A DNA stretch of 64,000 bases, taken from NCBI GenBank assembly GCA_030762935.1, contig CM060892.1, positions 91,360,827-91,424,826 of the forward strand. The letters are read 5' to 3'. The notes beneath the pieces are model-generated. The model was not told where the DNA came from and did no database searches. It saw only the letters and a list, made by a program, of their open reading frames with translations. The translations under genes were made by a program, and so were the position numbers. The stretch comes from Hymenopus coronatus (Eukaryota > Arthropoda > Insecta > Mantodea > Hymenopodidae). Positions 11,941-24,159 of this stretch are shown here, piece after piece (within the stretch, counting starts at the first letter, position 1; every line of letters starts with the position of its first letter).

Positions 11941-14900
11941 CCGTGAGGGGTTCAGTGCCAATCCCCCATCGGGCGCCTCCCCAGGTGGCGGATCGGTGAA
12001 TGCCTCCTAGATATAGGTGGTACCGAGGAAATAAAATACTCGGGGTGGACCAAAACTGGCACAACGGGTGGATGTGAGTCGAAAGTCGAGGTGAAGACAA
12101 CACATCTAGGGTAAATGCCCGAAAAGCATCTGCGAGTTCAGGAGCAGAGAGGTGGCAGCCCCACCACTGAACTAGCTCTGCGCAGCGTTCGTACCGCGGC
12201 CAGAGTGAAACTTTTACATACTGAACAGCCTCAAAATAATAGCCGGATTGATAATATCGGATTTCGACCACAGCAAAAGAAAAAGGACGCACGATTTGGA
12301 ATTGCAGAACCATTAAAAATAGGAACATGGAATGTGAGAGGAATATCCACAGAAGAAGAAGAATTAGTAAAAGAAATAGAAACAATGAAGGTAAATATAA
12401 CGGTACTTACTGAAACTAAAAAGAAATTAAAAGGTACAGAAAAGATAGGAAAATACACTTTAGTATATAGTGGGGTTTCATTAAAACAAAGAGCAGCAAA
12501 AGGAGTAGCAATATTAATTGATGAAAAATGGACAAAGAGAATTGAACACTATACTTTTATTAATGAACGAATTATACAAGTAACGTTTAAAATCCCCAGA
12601 GGACATCTAATTGTTGTGGGAGTGTATAGTCCTGAAGAGGGAAAAAAGGAAGAGGTTTTAGAATTCTATGAACAATTACAAGAAGAAGTAAATAAAAGCA
12701 AAACCCAATATATGATCATTGCTGGAGATTTAAATGCAAGAGTTGGGAAACAACCTATACCTAAAACTGTAGGAAAATTTGGAGAAGACCACATTAATGA
12801 AAATGGTAAACAATTACGACAGTTTGCAACTTTTAATGAACTTAAGATAACAAATACATTTTTTAGAACAAAAGATGTTCATAAATATACATGGAATGCA
12901 CGTGGTCAAAGATCATTAATTGATTATATTATGGTAAATAAAAAATTAATATCACAGATTATACATACTAGAGTTTACAGGGGCTGTGATATATCCTCCG
13001 ACCACTATTTAGTGATATCTAAAATAGAATTATGGACAAGATGGAAAAAATCAAAAATAAGGGCAAACGAGGAACAAAATAAAACGGTTTTCAAAATAAA
13101 CCTACTTCAAGAACCTAGTATCAGGAGACTTTATCAAGAAAGATTAAACATTTGCCTAGAAGATACAAAAGTAGAAGAACATATTGATAAAGAATGGTCC
13201 AATATAATTAAAGCAATCAAAGGAGCAGCAGAAGAAGCAATTGGAAGAAGAAATAAATATAGAAGAAAAATTGGTTTAAGAATATGGAATGAAGAAATTA
13301 AACAAGCTATTGACAACAAAAAAGCAGCGTATAAAAGGTTTCTACAAAATAAAACTGAAGAATCAAGACAAAATTATAAAGAAAAAAGAAACATCGCAAA
13401 AGCAATTACAAGAAGAGGACATCAGAATTCATGGGAGAATTTTATTAGCCAGATAGAAAACGACATACATGGCAGACAACAGTTTGCCTATAAAGTGATT
13501 AAGACGTTAACAAAACAAGAGAAAGACAAAGTGAGAATAAACAATATATCTGAAGAAGAATGGTTGAAATATTATAAGAAACTATGGTATAAATTAGAAG
13601 AAAATGGAAAGTCAATAGAGGATCAAGTAATAGTTAAAACATCTATAGATTTAATCACCGAAGAAGAATTACAATTAACTTTACAAAACATGCAAAATAG
13701 AAAGGCTCCAGGACCAGATGGAATATATGCAGAATTAATAAGTATGGAGGAGATAAATTAAATGTAAGACTGCTTAATTTTATCAACAAATGTTGGAAAA
13801 CGAATAGAATTCCTAAATGCTGGTACTATGCACACGTTATCAATATATTTAAAAAGGGCAAAAGAAACGTATGTAGTAATTACAGAGGTATAAGTCTCCT
13901 GAACACAGGCTATAAGCTGTATACAAAAATCATAAACAAACGTCTAAGTATAATTACAGAACCGTTATTATTAGAAAACCAAATGGGATTTAGAAAAAGA
14001 CGATCCTGCACCGATAATATATTTTCTATTAACCAAATTATTGAAAAGAGAAGAGAATATAATTTAGAAACACATATAGCTTTTGTAGATTTAGAAAAAG
14101 CTTTTGATAAGGTAAGCAGAACTAGACTCTGGCATATATTAGATAAAAAAGGATACCCAAAACAATTGATATATGTACTCAGGAATATATACCAAGAAAC
14201 AAAAATAAAAATAGTTTTAGGAAATGGACGATTATCACAAGATATGATAATTAATAATGGTTTAAGACAAGGATGTAGTTTATCTCCGCTTTTATTTAAT
14301 ATCTATATGGATGATATTCTCAGAAAATTAAAAGATGAAATACCATTAGGAATAAAAATAAATAAAGATAATGCCTTAAATATGCTACTCTTTGCAGATG
14401 ACATGATGTTAATACAAGACCGAGAAGATAAGCTGCAAATAAGTATGTACAAGCTACAAAAATTGATCCAGGATTATGGTTTAAGTATATCAATAGAAAA
14501 ATCAAAGATAATGTCATTTATAGGAAAACATATAAAAAGATCAAAGATAGTGTTAAGCAATAAAATGTTAGAACAGGTGATAAAATATAACTACTTGGGT
14601 TGTAATGTAACCTTTAAGACAAACAATGAAGAAATAAATAATAAAGTGAGTAAGTTCCAATATATTTGTGGAGTAATAGCTCGTACCTTAAAAAGGAAAA
14701 CCCGAAAAGATACAAACCTAACATTCTATAAGACAATGGCTGTTCCAGTTTTACTGTATGGTTCGGAGACATGGACTCTTAAAAAGAAAGATTGGAGCCA
14801 AATACAAGCGGCAGAAATGAAATATCTCCGAGCAGTAAAAGGTTGCACCAGACAAGATCATATTAGAAATGAAGACATAAGGAAAGAATTAGACATTTTT

Positions 14901-15101
14901 TGCTTAAAAGAAAGGATACAAATAAATAGAGAAAAATGGGAAAGCCATTTACAAAGAATGGATAACTCTCGCATTCCATTTCAATCATACAAATATAAAC
15001 CTCTAGGCTACAGAACGATAGGAAGACCAGTTAAAAGATGGGAAGAAATATGAGGCCGGAACAGGAGAATCCTCCTAATCCATGACGAGTTGATGATGAT
15101 G

Positions 15102-15147
<46 letters not shown>
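11941..15147 (+). mobile_element. RTE-like non-LTR retrotransposon, nearly intact
   Basis: The element has a GC-richer 5' leader, one long endonuclease-reverse transcriptase coding region, a very short 3' UTR, and a 3' tail of GATGATGAT followed by (AAT)n. A single ORF ending in a trinucleotide tail fits the RTE clade better than L1 or Jockey, which have two ORFs. No poly-A is present. Similar GAT/AAT repeats lie directly before the 5' end, either a pre-existing microsatellite target or the tail of an older copy. The clade call is inference from architecture. Confidence 0.8.
12115..15053 (+). pseudogene. RTE-like endonuclease-reverse transcriptase, single frameshift
   Basis: The protein nicks target DNA and reverse-transcribes the element RNA. 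Part 1 (12115-13761, 548 codons) is an AP-endonuclease-like EEP domain: GTWNVRG at residues 70-76, TETK at 99-102, GDLNAR at 204-209, RSLIDYIM at 266-273 and SSDHYLV at 294-300, so all main endonuclease motifs are visible. RT motif RKAPGPDGIYAELI lies just before the break. Near 13740 one base appears missing; the other frame then continues without stops to part 2 (ATG at 13983). Part 2 has FVDLEKAFDKV (34-44), GLRQGCSLSP (93-102) and FADD (137-140), the catalytic triad region. It ends at 15053 after a typical GRPVKRWEEI tail. The first ATG of the frame was taken as start. Only this one lesion was seen, so the copy is young. It is not a host gene. Confidence 0.88.
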
Positions 15148-15361
15148 CCGACAATCAGTAATCCTGATTAATCTATTGTTTATTTTGCATTTTTTCTTTC
15201 CAAACCCAGCACAAATTTGAGATTAAAAAAGCTACAAATATGTAAGAAACAGTAAAGAGTGATCACATATTCGTTTAAGTACCAAAAAGTTTGCTTTCTT
15301 ATACCTGTTACTGCCAAAATATTATGTATACCTAATTGTTTATACTCAGTTACTGGTTTTT

Positions 15362-15515
15362 ATAGTATTTAACGCCCGTCATTACCACTATAGCACCGCA
15401 GGCTATGACACTGATGAAATATGGAACGAAAATGTGTCTCCAGTGGAATGCGATGGCGGGGGAAACCGGAGAACCTGGAGAAAACACGCCCATGCGCCGT
15501 TTTGTCCAATCATTT
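15362..15515 (-). repeat. SINE-1 fragment, head lost
   Basis: GGAATGCGATGGCGGGGGAA recurs near 15445 exactly as in the 1.5-kb copy, with the same flanking ACCGCAGG...ACACTGATGA. The tRNA-like head is missing. Confidence 0.8.
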
Positions 15516-15571
15516 AAGATTGATGGTAAACTATTCGGAATTTCGGTAGATAAATTAGGTTTGATTTATCA

Positions 15572-16030
15572 TTATTATTATTATTATTATTGTTGTTGTT
15601 GTTGTTGAGTGAGACGACTCTGCGGTAAAGCGCAAAACTCGAATTCAGGCGATACTGAGTTTGGCCATCATGATTATTTGTTTTTCGTAGTTTTCCCTGG
15701 TTGTCATGGTGAATGCAAGGATGGTTTCTCTTCTATCTCGAACCTCCATTCCTCATTTTCCATCATTTTCCTTCGTCATTCATGTTTTAGGCAAGATTAG
15801 GGGCTATACAACTTCGGTTGTTGTGGAAAACAACGCTGATAGGTTACTTTTATCTGAGCCCCTTCAGCTGGATTCAGTTCTCCCAGGCTCCTTCGTAGGA
15901 GCCTTTTCGTAGTTGCTCACCGCAGCGGATCTTTCACTTCATCATATCTTCTGAAGATCCATAAAAGATCCGCTTTGTGTGGTGGTACGAAGATCTCCTT
16001 CGGTCTCTGGTATTGTTATTATTATTTGAA
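15572..16030 (-). repeat. Non-LTR 3'-end-like repeat with (CAA)n(TAA)n tail
   Basis: On the minus strand the segment ends in CAACAACAAC and then TAATAATAAT (plus strand 15572-15606), the typical 3' tail of a LINE or SINE. Three hairpins precede it: GGCTCC/GGAGCC around 15887-15905, a perfect 10-bp stem GCGGATCTTT/AAAGATCCGC around 15928-15974, and CGAAGATCTCCTTCGG near 15990. No RT frame is left. Short plus-strand frames here are chance. Confidence 0.45.
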
Positions 16031-16154
16031 ATAGTGGTAGTAGTAAGCTTACAAGTATTTATATATAATATTTATCCACTATTGAGAATTTATGCACTAA
16101 TTAGAAACGTTTTGAAAAACTTCTACAGCCTTGTTAAATATTTTCTAACACTTT

Positions 16155-17033
16155 TTCTGATTTCTCTAAACGTACTCTCTACATAGTGTATAGAGAAGGT
16201 ATTGTACTGCACAAACATTTTCGATACCGATATTTCACCGGATGTATATGTTTTAAAGTTCACTGAATCCAAAAAAAGCATTTTTAGAATAAGGTGCGTG
16301 TATGCATGTGTGTGCCGATGTGTCTGTTGACAGCATAGCTCAAAAACTAAAAGTCCGTTAAAACCAAACTTGGTATTTATGCTTGGTATTTTCCAAGTAA
16401 ATCCTTCACCCGAAGCTACATTTTTCATGAAAAAAATATTGAAAGTTTAGTTTTTCTCAATCACGGTTCTCACGGTTTTGATTAAATTGCGGTATATTAA
16501 TCATATTTACAACACAAATAACGTACATGTTGAATTTTCTGCAAATATCTTCTGAAGACCTGTTCATTATGAATTAATTTTTGCTGAATTTTGCATAACT
16601 GGTAAAACGTAGGGATGGACAAAAACTTGCTACACAAAAGATTGAGATCTCGTTAAAACACAAAATATATGACATATTAATTTTTTGTAGAGTCTACCGT
16701 TTCTGAAATATTCCTTGTTATTGATCACAATTTTAAACTATACATTTTCTCAAACGGGGTCATCTTTCATTTCATTTATCTTTTGTTTTTCTGGTAATAC
16801 AAAGCGAACCCAACTTCAATTGTTCCATATCGACCGGTTTTTAAAAGATTTGGCTATTGCTTTAGGTTGTTGTATTCTCTTATTTCCCTTCGGCTTATAA
16901 GAAACTAAGTAGTTAGACCAATTCTGTTATGGTTTATCTCGTTTAGCATGATGCAGATAGAAGAATACTCTTTTGTAAGGATAGTTTGTTTGCAGGAAAG
17001 GTGGAGAAAGTCATGTGAATTTATCACATCAGA
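16155..17033 (-). repeat. Family A copy, full length
   Basis: The copy runs from the hairpin (CTACATAGTGTATAGAGAAG near 16180) to the 5' end (GTGGAGAAAGTCATGTGAAT near 17001). The CA core is short and mixed (GT-rich, 16298-16318). Confidence 0.88.
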
Positions 17034-17577
17034 GTTTTTCTGACATTTCTGCAGAGAGTTGAAACATTTATTTGGTAGCTATATAGGATTTTTGTGACAT
17101 CAAAGAAGTGAAGTTGATGCTGATTTTACATTCCGTAAAAGGCACTTACCATATTTTTACAAATAGTTTTTTGCTATACGATGTTGGTATATTCCTGTTT
17201 TAGTGTATGTTTTGATGTGAGCGAAAAGACGCTTTAAAGGACGACCAGCACAGAAAAATAAACATAACGGTTTTCATGATGACCTTTCAAATAGTTTTAA
17301 GAGTTCATTAAATAACCAAACTCATACTTTTTTGCCCCCTTCCTTTTCATTAAACAGATATTCACATTTTCCTCTAGAGAGAAGCTTTGAGTTATTTCTT
17401 TTGAAATTGCGTACTCAACCATAATCGAATATGACAAACATGATATATATGTAAATACTATAAAAATACATATATACATAAATACACTACAGTTTTTATC
17501 GTTTTCGTACTAAACTATATGTGAAAAAGGATTCTTTCTGTGTGTGGACGTGCGTGTGTGCTTGAATGTTTTTTTTA
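17034..17577. other. Unassigned AT-rich spacer
   Basis: No gene or repeat recognised; one 60-codon minus-strand frame without features. Confidence 0.4.
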
Positions 17578-18350
17578 GGCTCTGTACACGTACTACGTTA
17601 AGTACTGAATAAGTAGAAGCAGCATTATATTCCATCCAAAATTCGATATCGAGTTTTCATTCGCCGGAAATACAGCTTTTGTGTCCCCTATATCCAAAAC
17701 AAAGCAATTTTAGATAAAGGTCCGTGTGTATCCGTGCATCTGTGAACACGATAACTCAAAAAACGAAAAGTCGCTAAAATATCTAACTTGGTGCTTTAGT
17801 TTAATATCTTCCAAGAACGCGGCATGAAGATACTCTTTATATAGAAAAAAAATTAGAAAAAATAGCGCTTAGCGGTTTTTATTAAACACCATATATAAAC
17901 AATATTTAGATGATAAATGAAATATATAGCTTGCATTTTCTAGAAAGTGCCTCTGAAAACGTCTTCATTCTGGATGACTTTTGCGTAACAGGTATTGCAC
18001 AAAGAATGTAGATCTCGTTAAACAACACAATTTATGTCGTATACTTTTTTCGTGGAATTGCTCATCGATTAATACTGCTTGTTATTGGTTTCAGTTTTAA
18101 AATACTTAAACTTCTCAAAAGCGGAATTTTTCAACTCCTGGCCATGCAAACAAATGAATTTCAATGACATAGCAATCAGATTTTAAAAGTTTCGACTCTC
18201 GTTTTAGCCTAGTGTATTTCCTTAGTTCCTATCTGCTTAAAAAGAAGCAAGTAACAAGACTAATTCTTCTAAATTTATCTTGATTAGCATGAAGTAGACA
18301 TTTTTAACAATAAATTAATACATAGATATGGAGAAAGTCATGAAAATGGA
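17578..18350 (-). repeat. Family A copy, full length but diverged
   Basis: The terminal hairpin is degenerate (CTGTACACGTACTACGTTAA). The block CGATATCGAGTTTTCATTCG and the 5' end (GGAGAAAGTCATGAAAATGG near 18330) are present. The CA core is nearly absent. Confidence 0.82.
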
Positions 18351-20087
18351 TTTTTTTTTACTTCTGTTATCTTTGTGATCAGTTGGAATATTCATACTAT
18401 TGAGATATGCAATGAGATTATACGACATATTGGCACACATATTTCTTCCAAAACATGCTCTTTCAATAATTCCCTGCATAAACAAGAAACGACTGATTTA
18501 CAATTACATGACTTCTCTAATTTTTATGCAAAGAACCATTCTCATAAAGGTTTATTACTCTATTACTTCATGTTAATTAAGATCAACAATCAGCATTCAT
18601 TGCCTTATTTCTTATTATCTTTAGGCACAGGGAGAATTACCAAAAATATCGGGCTGAGGGTATAATCGAATCTTTTAAGAGATGGTCACTAGTAATGATT
18701 TTAATATTTAGTTCACTTTGTATAATCAGGAAATGATGACTTTCCACTTGAGAGCATTTTAAATATTAGAAAGTTCTAGCTAATAACAACCATTATTAAA
18801 TAAGTGATTAATTCAACAAAACATTTATTTAAAATGAATTGTTTGCTTTACGTGATCTACATTTTATGTAGTAAGTTGCACACTTGAAAGCGACCTGCGA
18901 GCGATGTGCGTTAGTGACTGTCTAATCGTAATGGTATTAGATGGATAAAAGTTCACATCCCAACCTAGCTGCAATACAACAAGGATGCTATAAAAGTTAC
19001 CTCTATGTCACATTGTGAATGAAAGTGTTTTATTGGACCCACTATGAGTTTTTTTACAATAAATAATTTCAAATTGGACAATACAGATGTTTAGATGAGT
19101 GCACAAGTTTCGAAATACCACATCACAGAAGATTCTCGCATTCCGAAGGTTGGAAAAATTTGCAAGTTCAACAATTAATGAGCTGGAATAAGCTAATATT
19201 ACTTAATAAGTCATGGAAATATTTTAACGAATAGAATGCTACGTTTCTGCAGCTTACATACATCTCAATTTCCAAATTAATAACATTTACTCTAAAGGAT
19301 GTATACTTCGCAGGCAGTTTACAACAAAATCTAGTTATGAACTTATTTGGCTTCAGTAATTCAAAAATAAATTACTCTAACTATATGCATAACAATATTT
19401 GGTGCATGAAAATAATTATTTTTTTAACCAAAGAATTGCTTTGAGTTGGCAGTAATTCTTTTAATTTGGAAATAGTGACATCTCTGCCATGTGTCAAAGT
19501 TCTAGGTTGAATGGTTATTATTATAATAATAATAATATTAATATAGTAATATAACAATAACAACAATAATAAAAGAATAATAGTATAATATATTATTATT
19601 ATTATTATTATTGCTTTCCAATTTTAAAAATTGTCACATTAAAAATTTAAGTTACAGTACAGGAGTTTACTAATACATGTCAAATGATATTTTTATATTT
19701 GCTCTAATTATTGTAGAAAAAGTTATTTCAATAAAGTACATGGGTATTTTATTTAGTGTGTTTTTCAGAGGGACCTATGCTACAAGATGCAGCTGCAAAC
19801 TGCATCCTTCGCTTTAGTTTAGCTGGATATTCGCCGAGGGACAAATCGTCTTAAGAAGCATTACTTATTTTCGGCTTGGGCAAACTCATGAATATGTTTT
19901 TGCTAGTTTATATTATTATTACTATTATTAATGTTGTTATTATTAATATTATTATTATCATTATTTTGAAGAACCTACTTTGCTAGTCGCAACAATCACA
20001 CGTTTCTTTGATCGCAAGATTTAGCTTTTTAAATTGTTATTTCAAGACCGGTAACTTAAAATATAACAAATGAAAAACTTATTCTTT
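18351..20087. other. Unassigned AT-rich stretch with microsatellites
   Basis: No supported gene. A 96-codon plus-strand frame (18375-18665) has no recognisable domain. ATT/AAT microsatellites lie at about 19514-19612 and 19908-19966. Confidence 0.4.
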
Positions 20088-20219
20088 GCAAAATACATTA
20101 TCAATAAAAGCACTCACATATTTAAAGGCTGTTTTGTTAAAACTCTTCAAGTTGCAAAATGCATTATCAATAAAATCACTCACATATTTAAAGGCTGTTT
20201 TGTTACAAATCTTCAAGTA
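20088..20219. repeat. Tandem duplication, 66-bp unit, two copies
   Basis: The unit from GCAAAATACATTATCAATAA (20088) recurs at 20154 with only a few changes, including CACTCACATATTTAAAGGCT in both. It is a local two-copy duplication with no sign of further units. Confidence 0.92.
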
Positions 20220-20707
20220 AATACATTATGATATTCTGCTAGTGTTTGTTTGCAGCTTCCTGGAATTTAGGCCTGTAGGCAACGTTGTTTTATTTTACGA
20301 TTCCTTCTGGGTTTTTGTACCTTAGTTATTTTCTTAGGATAGTGACAATACAAATATTGAAAGTAAATACAAAAAGAAATACATTGTATGAAGCATTTAG
20401 AGTATGGAAAAATGTTAGAAAAGTTTTGCAAAAAAAAAAAAAAAAAAAACAAGTTTGAATTTGAGCGTGCCTATTAATAATCATGTGCATGCGTCCTTAT
20501 AGCTTCAGTGAATTGATAGTTGAAGTGCGTCAAGTGGGAAAAACGTTGTCTTTTCTTGAAGTTTTGGGTTAATGCTGTTTTACTATAAAATAACGTAATA
20601 TTTTAAATATTCTCACATGTTGGTCAAATATCGCAGATGCATCCCCTTAACATTCACAACTTGATAAACTTAAATGTAATAATGTAGATATAAAATGTCT
20701 TATTTAT
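20220..20707. other. Unassigned spacer with poly-A
   Basis: A 20-base A run at 20430-20449 could be a retroposon tail, but no retroposed body is recognisable before it. Confidence 0.4.
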
Positions 20708-21560
20708 TTTGTCTACACGCATTGTGTACATAGTGTATAGACAAGGTATTGCATTCCTCCCAAAAATTCGGTACTGAGATTTCACCAGAAAAATATATTT
20801 TATGGTCCCCTTTATCCGAAAAAAAATGTTTAGAAAAAGGTTCGTGTGTGTATCCGTGTGTCATAATGGTCATGTACCTGTGAACACGATAACTCAAAAA
20901 CGAAAAGTTGATAAAATACCAAACTTTGTATTTAAGTTAAATATATTCCAGGGATTCGACATGTAGATTTTGAGAAAAATCACCCCACTCCAAAATACCC
21001 TTAACATGGAAAAATGTAGAAAATTTTGATTTTCTCAAAAATGGCTGTAACGATTTTGATTAAAATACCGTATATTATAGATATTAAATGGCAAATAAAA
21101 TGTATATGTTGAATTTTCTAAATTGCTCTTTATTCCGAATGAATTTTGCTGAATTTTACCTAACTGGTAAACTGTAAGAAATAGACAAAAAATTAATACG
21201 CAAAAATCTAGATCACGTTAAAATACACAATGTATGTCATATACGCTTTTTTCGTCAAATAGACCATTTCTGAAGTATTTCTTGTTATTATACCTGAACT
21301 TTTCTGACACGGAAAGTTGAAAAATTCTGACTACACAAAGAAACGGATTTCAATCCAATATCAAGCACATTTTAAAACATTTGATTGCCGGTTTAGCCTA
21401 GTGTATTCCCCTATTTTCTTTCTAGTTATAAGATAGTAAGAAGTAAGACCGATTCTATTAATTTTTATCTCGATTAACATTAAGTAGATACAAGAATAAG
21501 CTTATTGACAATAATTTGTTACAGAGATGTAGTGAACGTTATGTGTATGGAGCACATCAG
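20708..21560 (-). repeat. Family A copy, full length
   Basis: The hairpin GTGTACATAGTGTATAGACA (near 20724) opens the copy. The conserved block, a short GT core (20845-20862) and the 5' end (GAGATGTAGTGAACG, then GGAGCACATCAGAT) follow. Confidence 0.88.
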
Positions 21561-21599
21561 ATATCTTTAGGAGCTTTCTATTCGAGCAATGCTTTTTAC

Positions 21600-21690
21600 A
21601 TACTTTTAACTAGATTCCGGGAATCGCAAAACGTGCATTTCCGGTGAAAATTTGGTATCCAATTCTGGTTGAAATGAAATATTTAATTTA
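21600..21690 (+). repeat. Family A fragment, 3' segment
   Basis: GATTCCGGGAATCGCAAAACGTGCATTTCCGGTGAAAA (21612 onwards) matches the segment after the CA core in plus orientation. It lies 40 bp from the 5' end of the preceding minus copy. Confidence 0.65.
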
Positions 21691-22737
21691 CTTACTATGG
21701 TTACAGTAGAGATAGTAATAACAGGCCCATGATTGGTGAGCCTGTTTGTAAGGCTCAAGTGTGCCAACATTATCGACGGACACATGTTCATGTACAGACA
21801 CACTTCTGGCATCATTCAGAGCAGAACCGATATGTGTACCAACATTATCAACAAGGACCTAACCAACACCCTCCATCAATAAGCCATGACAAACTTCATA
21901 TATTATATAAAATATTCCTATCCGTATGGTTGAAGCCTAGTGGAGGGGGCAGGCTATACATAGTGCAATGCGCTTGTTTTCTCCTCCCTCTACCCCCAAC
22001 GGCTCCAGCCAACCCTTTCCCTGTCCACAGGGTGGAATGCTGCCCCGAGCTATGCCCCACTACTTTCAACTGTCGGCTCGGAAACATTTTTAACAAAGAG
22101 AACGGACGCTTTGAATACATGCGAGCGAGACATTTTTTTCGCGTTGTAATTGAACTCAAAATCCCTGCAGCTATAAACGTTTGTTTCACCTTTGGAAACA
22201 TTGCCGCTGCGAAAAAAACTAAAATGATAATATCCTGCAAAATAGCAATTACGTGCAGATTAATGATTTCTGCCCGGGTGTTAATTCCTGTAGCCATGAT
22301 TGCATACAAAGTTTTATTGCAACAGTCGTCAACATTTTAAGGAACACTATTCATATCGTTCTATAGGTATGTTTAGCTAGCTATAAATAGCTGAATTAAA
22401 AAGGTTCTGCGTCTCCTTTGTTGCGCTAGGATATCCAACTTCTGTTGAAAGTAATAAATGCTTTGTACTATCCTACCTATTAATTATTTACTTCGTCAGC
22501 AACATTAAATCTGGTAAAACCTCCAATTCAAAATTTTTAGCAAAAGGGTCCCTTATGCATTTCTCTTTGAATAGTATAACTAACAACAAGCAGTCGATTA
22601 TTAAAGGTGACCAATTGCTCCGTATTCATGTGTAGATATATTCCTTCGAGGCTATTCCATATGGTGAATGGGAACGGGCATAACCGACCTTCGTTTTACT
22701 GCTCTTGCTTATCAGCGGAGGTTGCCTCAATAATTAT
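21691..22737. other. Unassigned stretch with GC-richer island and overlapping ORFs
   Basis: A GC-richer island (about 21945-22090) stands in AT-rich DNA. It is open on both strands (plus 21729-22340, 203 codons; minus 21896-22309, 137 codons). Neither protein shows a domain, signal peptide or repeat I recognise. Both frames being open at once is as expected where stops are scarce in GC-richer DNA. It may belong to an uncatalogued interspersed repeat. Confidence 0.35.
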
Positions 22738-22830
22738 TGATTAGCAATAAATAGAGAGAAGAAGACCTATTTGAAAGAATATCTTTGTAGAAGGGTGATC
22801 AAAAAAGTTGTATGAATACAGCACATAACA
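22738..22830 (-). repeat. Family A fragment, 5' end
   Basis: The stretch resembles the reverse complement of the family A 5' 90 bp (AATATCTTTGTAGAAGGGTG, then ACAGCACATAAC), but is strongly diverged. Confidence 0.45.
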
Positions 22831-23154
22831 TTTCTAAATGTTTTTCCACTATAACAAACAAATGTCGATAATGATTACCGTAATGTTAGTCCATAAAATT
22901 AAATACTGAAATAAACGTAGATATCTATTACATGTTCCTCATTCTCTTTAACTGGCCGTGAGAGACTAAGTTTGAGAAATAGAATCAGACCTTTCGATTT
23001 TACATACTAAGACGGAACTCCAAATACACATATCTTATTTGATTTTTGTGTCCAATACTAGAGTTATCTTACCTATTTGCGGAAAATATTCAGGAAAATG
23101 GCAGGAATAAAAGCTTAGATTAAAGTTCAAATGGTTATTTGATCTACGAGGGTG

Positions 23155-23625
23155 TATCAATAAATAACCTAATTAATTTTGTAATTAAAGTATAATAGCT
23201 TGCTATCATTCAACTTCACTTCAAAACGTTAGAAGTATTCTTCCACAACTATTCCAACGCCTTAATGATTGTTCGAAATACTCATTGAACCCCTTTTTTG
23301 ACAGTCTGCTCAGTATAGCCATTACAGCGTTGTTCAACTTCTTATCATTTTGAAAATGGTGACCGCGTAACACCTTTTCACTTTAAGGAAGAGGTGAAGT
23401 TGCAAGGTTCGAGATCCGGAGAAACGATTGATGAGACATGAACTCAATGCGTAATTCTTCGATACCATTTTGAGTTGCACACACTCGATAAGCCCACGCA
23501 CTGTCTTGCTGTAAGGTCCATCCTGTGCTCTGCGAATTATGTCTACTTTGTCAAATTAATTGTCTCTGTAAGATTCGCAATTTTTATACGACGATCTTCT
23601 TGCACAATTGGTCATTTGTGTTGAT
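23155..23625 (-). mobile_element. Decayed mariner/Tc1-like element, one end and transposase remains
   Basis: TACGAGGGTGTATCAATAAA at 23155 looks like a mariner end. On the minus strand a helix-turn-helix-like piece (VQEDRRIKIANLTETINLTK) is followed, after stops, by TLQQDSAWAYRVCATQNG. That resembles the block around the second catalytic Asp of mariner-type transposases (QQDSA). The usual sequence between them is missing, so the copy is internally deleted. The second inverted repeat was not found. The call rests on these motifs. Confidence 0.55.
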
Positions 23626-23655
23626 GTTGACTTCATTGTTGCTCTCACATGTGTT

Positions 23656-23922
23656 TCAGGTCTTCATAGCCCTCTGAAAATTTGTGCAACTCAAATACTT
23701 GTGTTCTGCTAAAAGTATAGTCTTTATTGCTTGCTGCACCATTTCTAAGATTTCTGCCGTTTGTCTAGAACAGGTGTTTCCAACTGAATGCTCTGTGACG
23801 CCACTCAGAGCTTTTCTGAGCAGGCTGACGGAGCAAATGCGGCCACTTGACCTTGTTGTAGCAGTAGCGTTAGAATCATGGATAAATAATTGTACCCAAG
23901 CAAAACAAAGATTAATTGTCAC
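23656..23922 (-). CDS. Candidate exon of an unidentified gene
   Basis: The minus-strand frame reads a serine/threonine-rich segment (ATATTRSSGRICSVSLLRKA) and then a helical one (RQTAEILEMVQQAIKTILLA). A plausible donor AA|GTATTT follows the latter at about 23699, and a possible acceptor (CTAAC 20 bp before ACAACAAG) lies near 23852. It sits about 240 bp downstream, on the same strand, of the open frame with an upstream X-box. No family is recognised. The other strand is also open, so this may be chance. Confidence 0.25.
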   Translation of the reverse strand: MTINLCFAWVQLFIHDSNATATTRSSGRICSVSLLRKALSGVTEHSVGNTCSRQTAEILEMVQQAIKTILLAEHKYLSCTNFQRAMKT

Positions 23923-24159
23923 TGATCCTTTAGGTATTTGGTAACCAATGCCGAAAGAATTTGGGACGGAGATAAATTCTTACTGTAATTACATATAGAC
24001 CGCATGATGGAAACCCGAAAAAAATAAAAACATTACTCAAGAGTACCATGTACTCTAAATCTGATAAGCGTTTCTATGTACAAAAGTATACATACATATG
24101 GTATAATCTTTGCAAAAGAGATTCTCTTTCAGCATTATGTAAGAATACTTGTTTAACTT

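Noticed and set aside
11586..12385. Isoleucine- and tyrosine-rich minus-strand proteins
   Set aside because: They are translations of ATT/AAT repeats and of the antisense of the retrotransposon leader.
12115..13761. Host endonuclease gene
   Set aside because: The endonuclease motifs are followed by reverse transcriptase in the next frame, so it is a retrotransposon ORF.
21729..22340. 203-codon plus-strand gene
   Set aside because: The opposite strand is also open, no domain is visible, and the openness follows from local GC content. Kept only as an unassigned ORF island.
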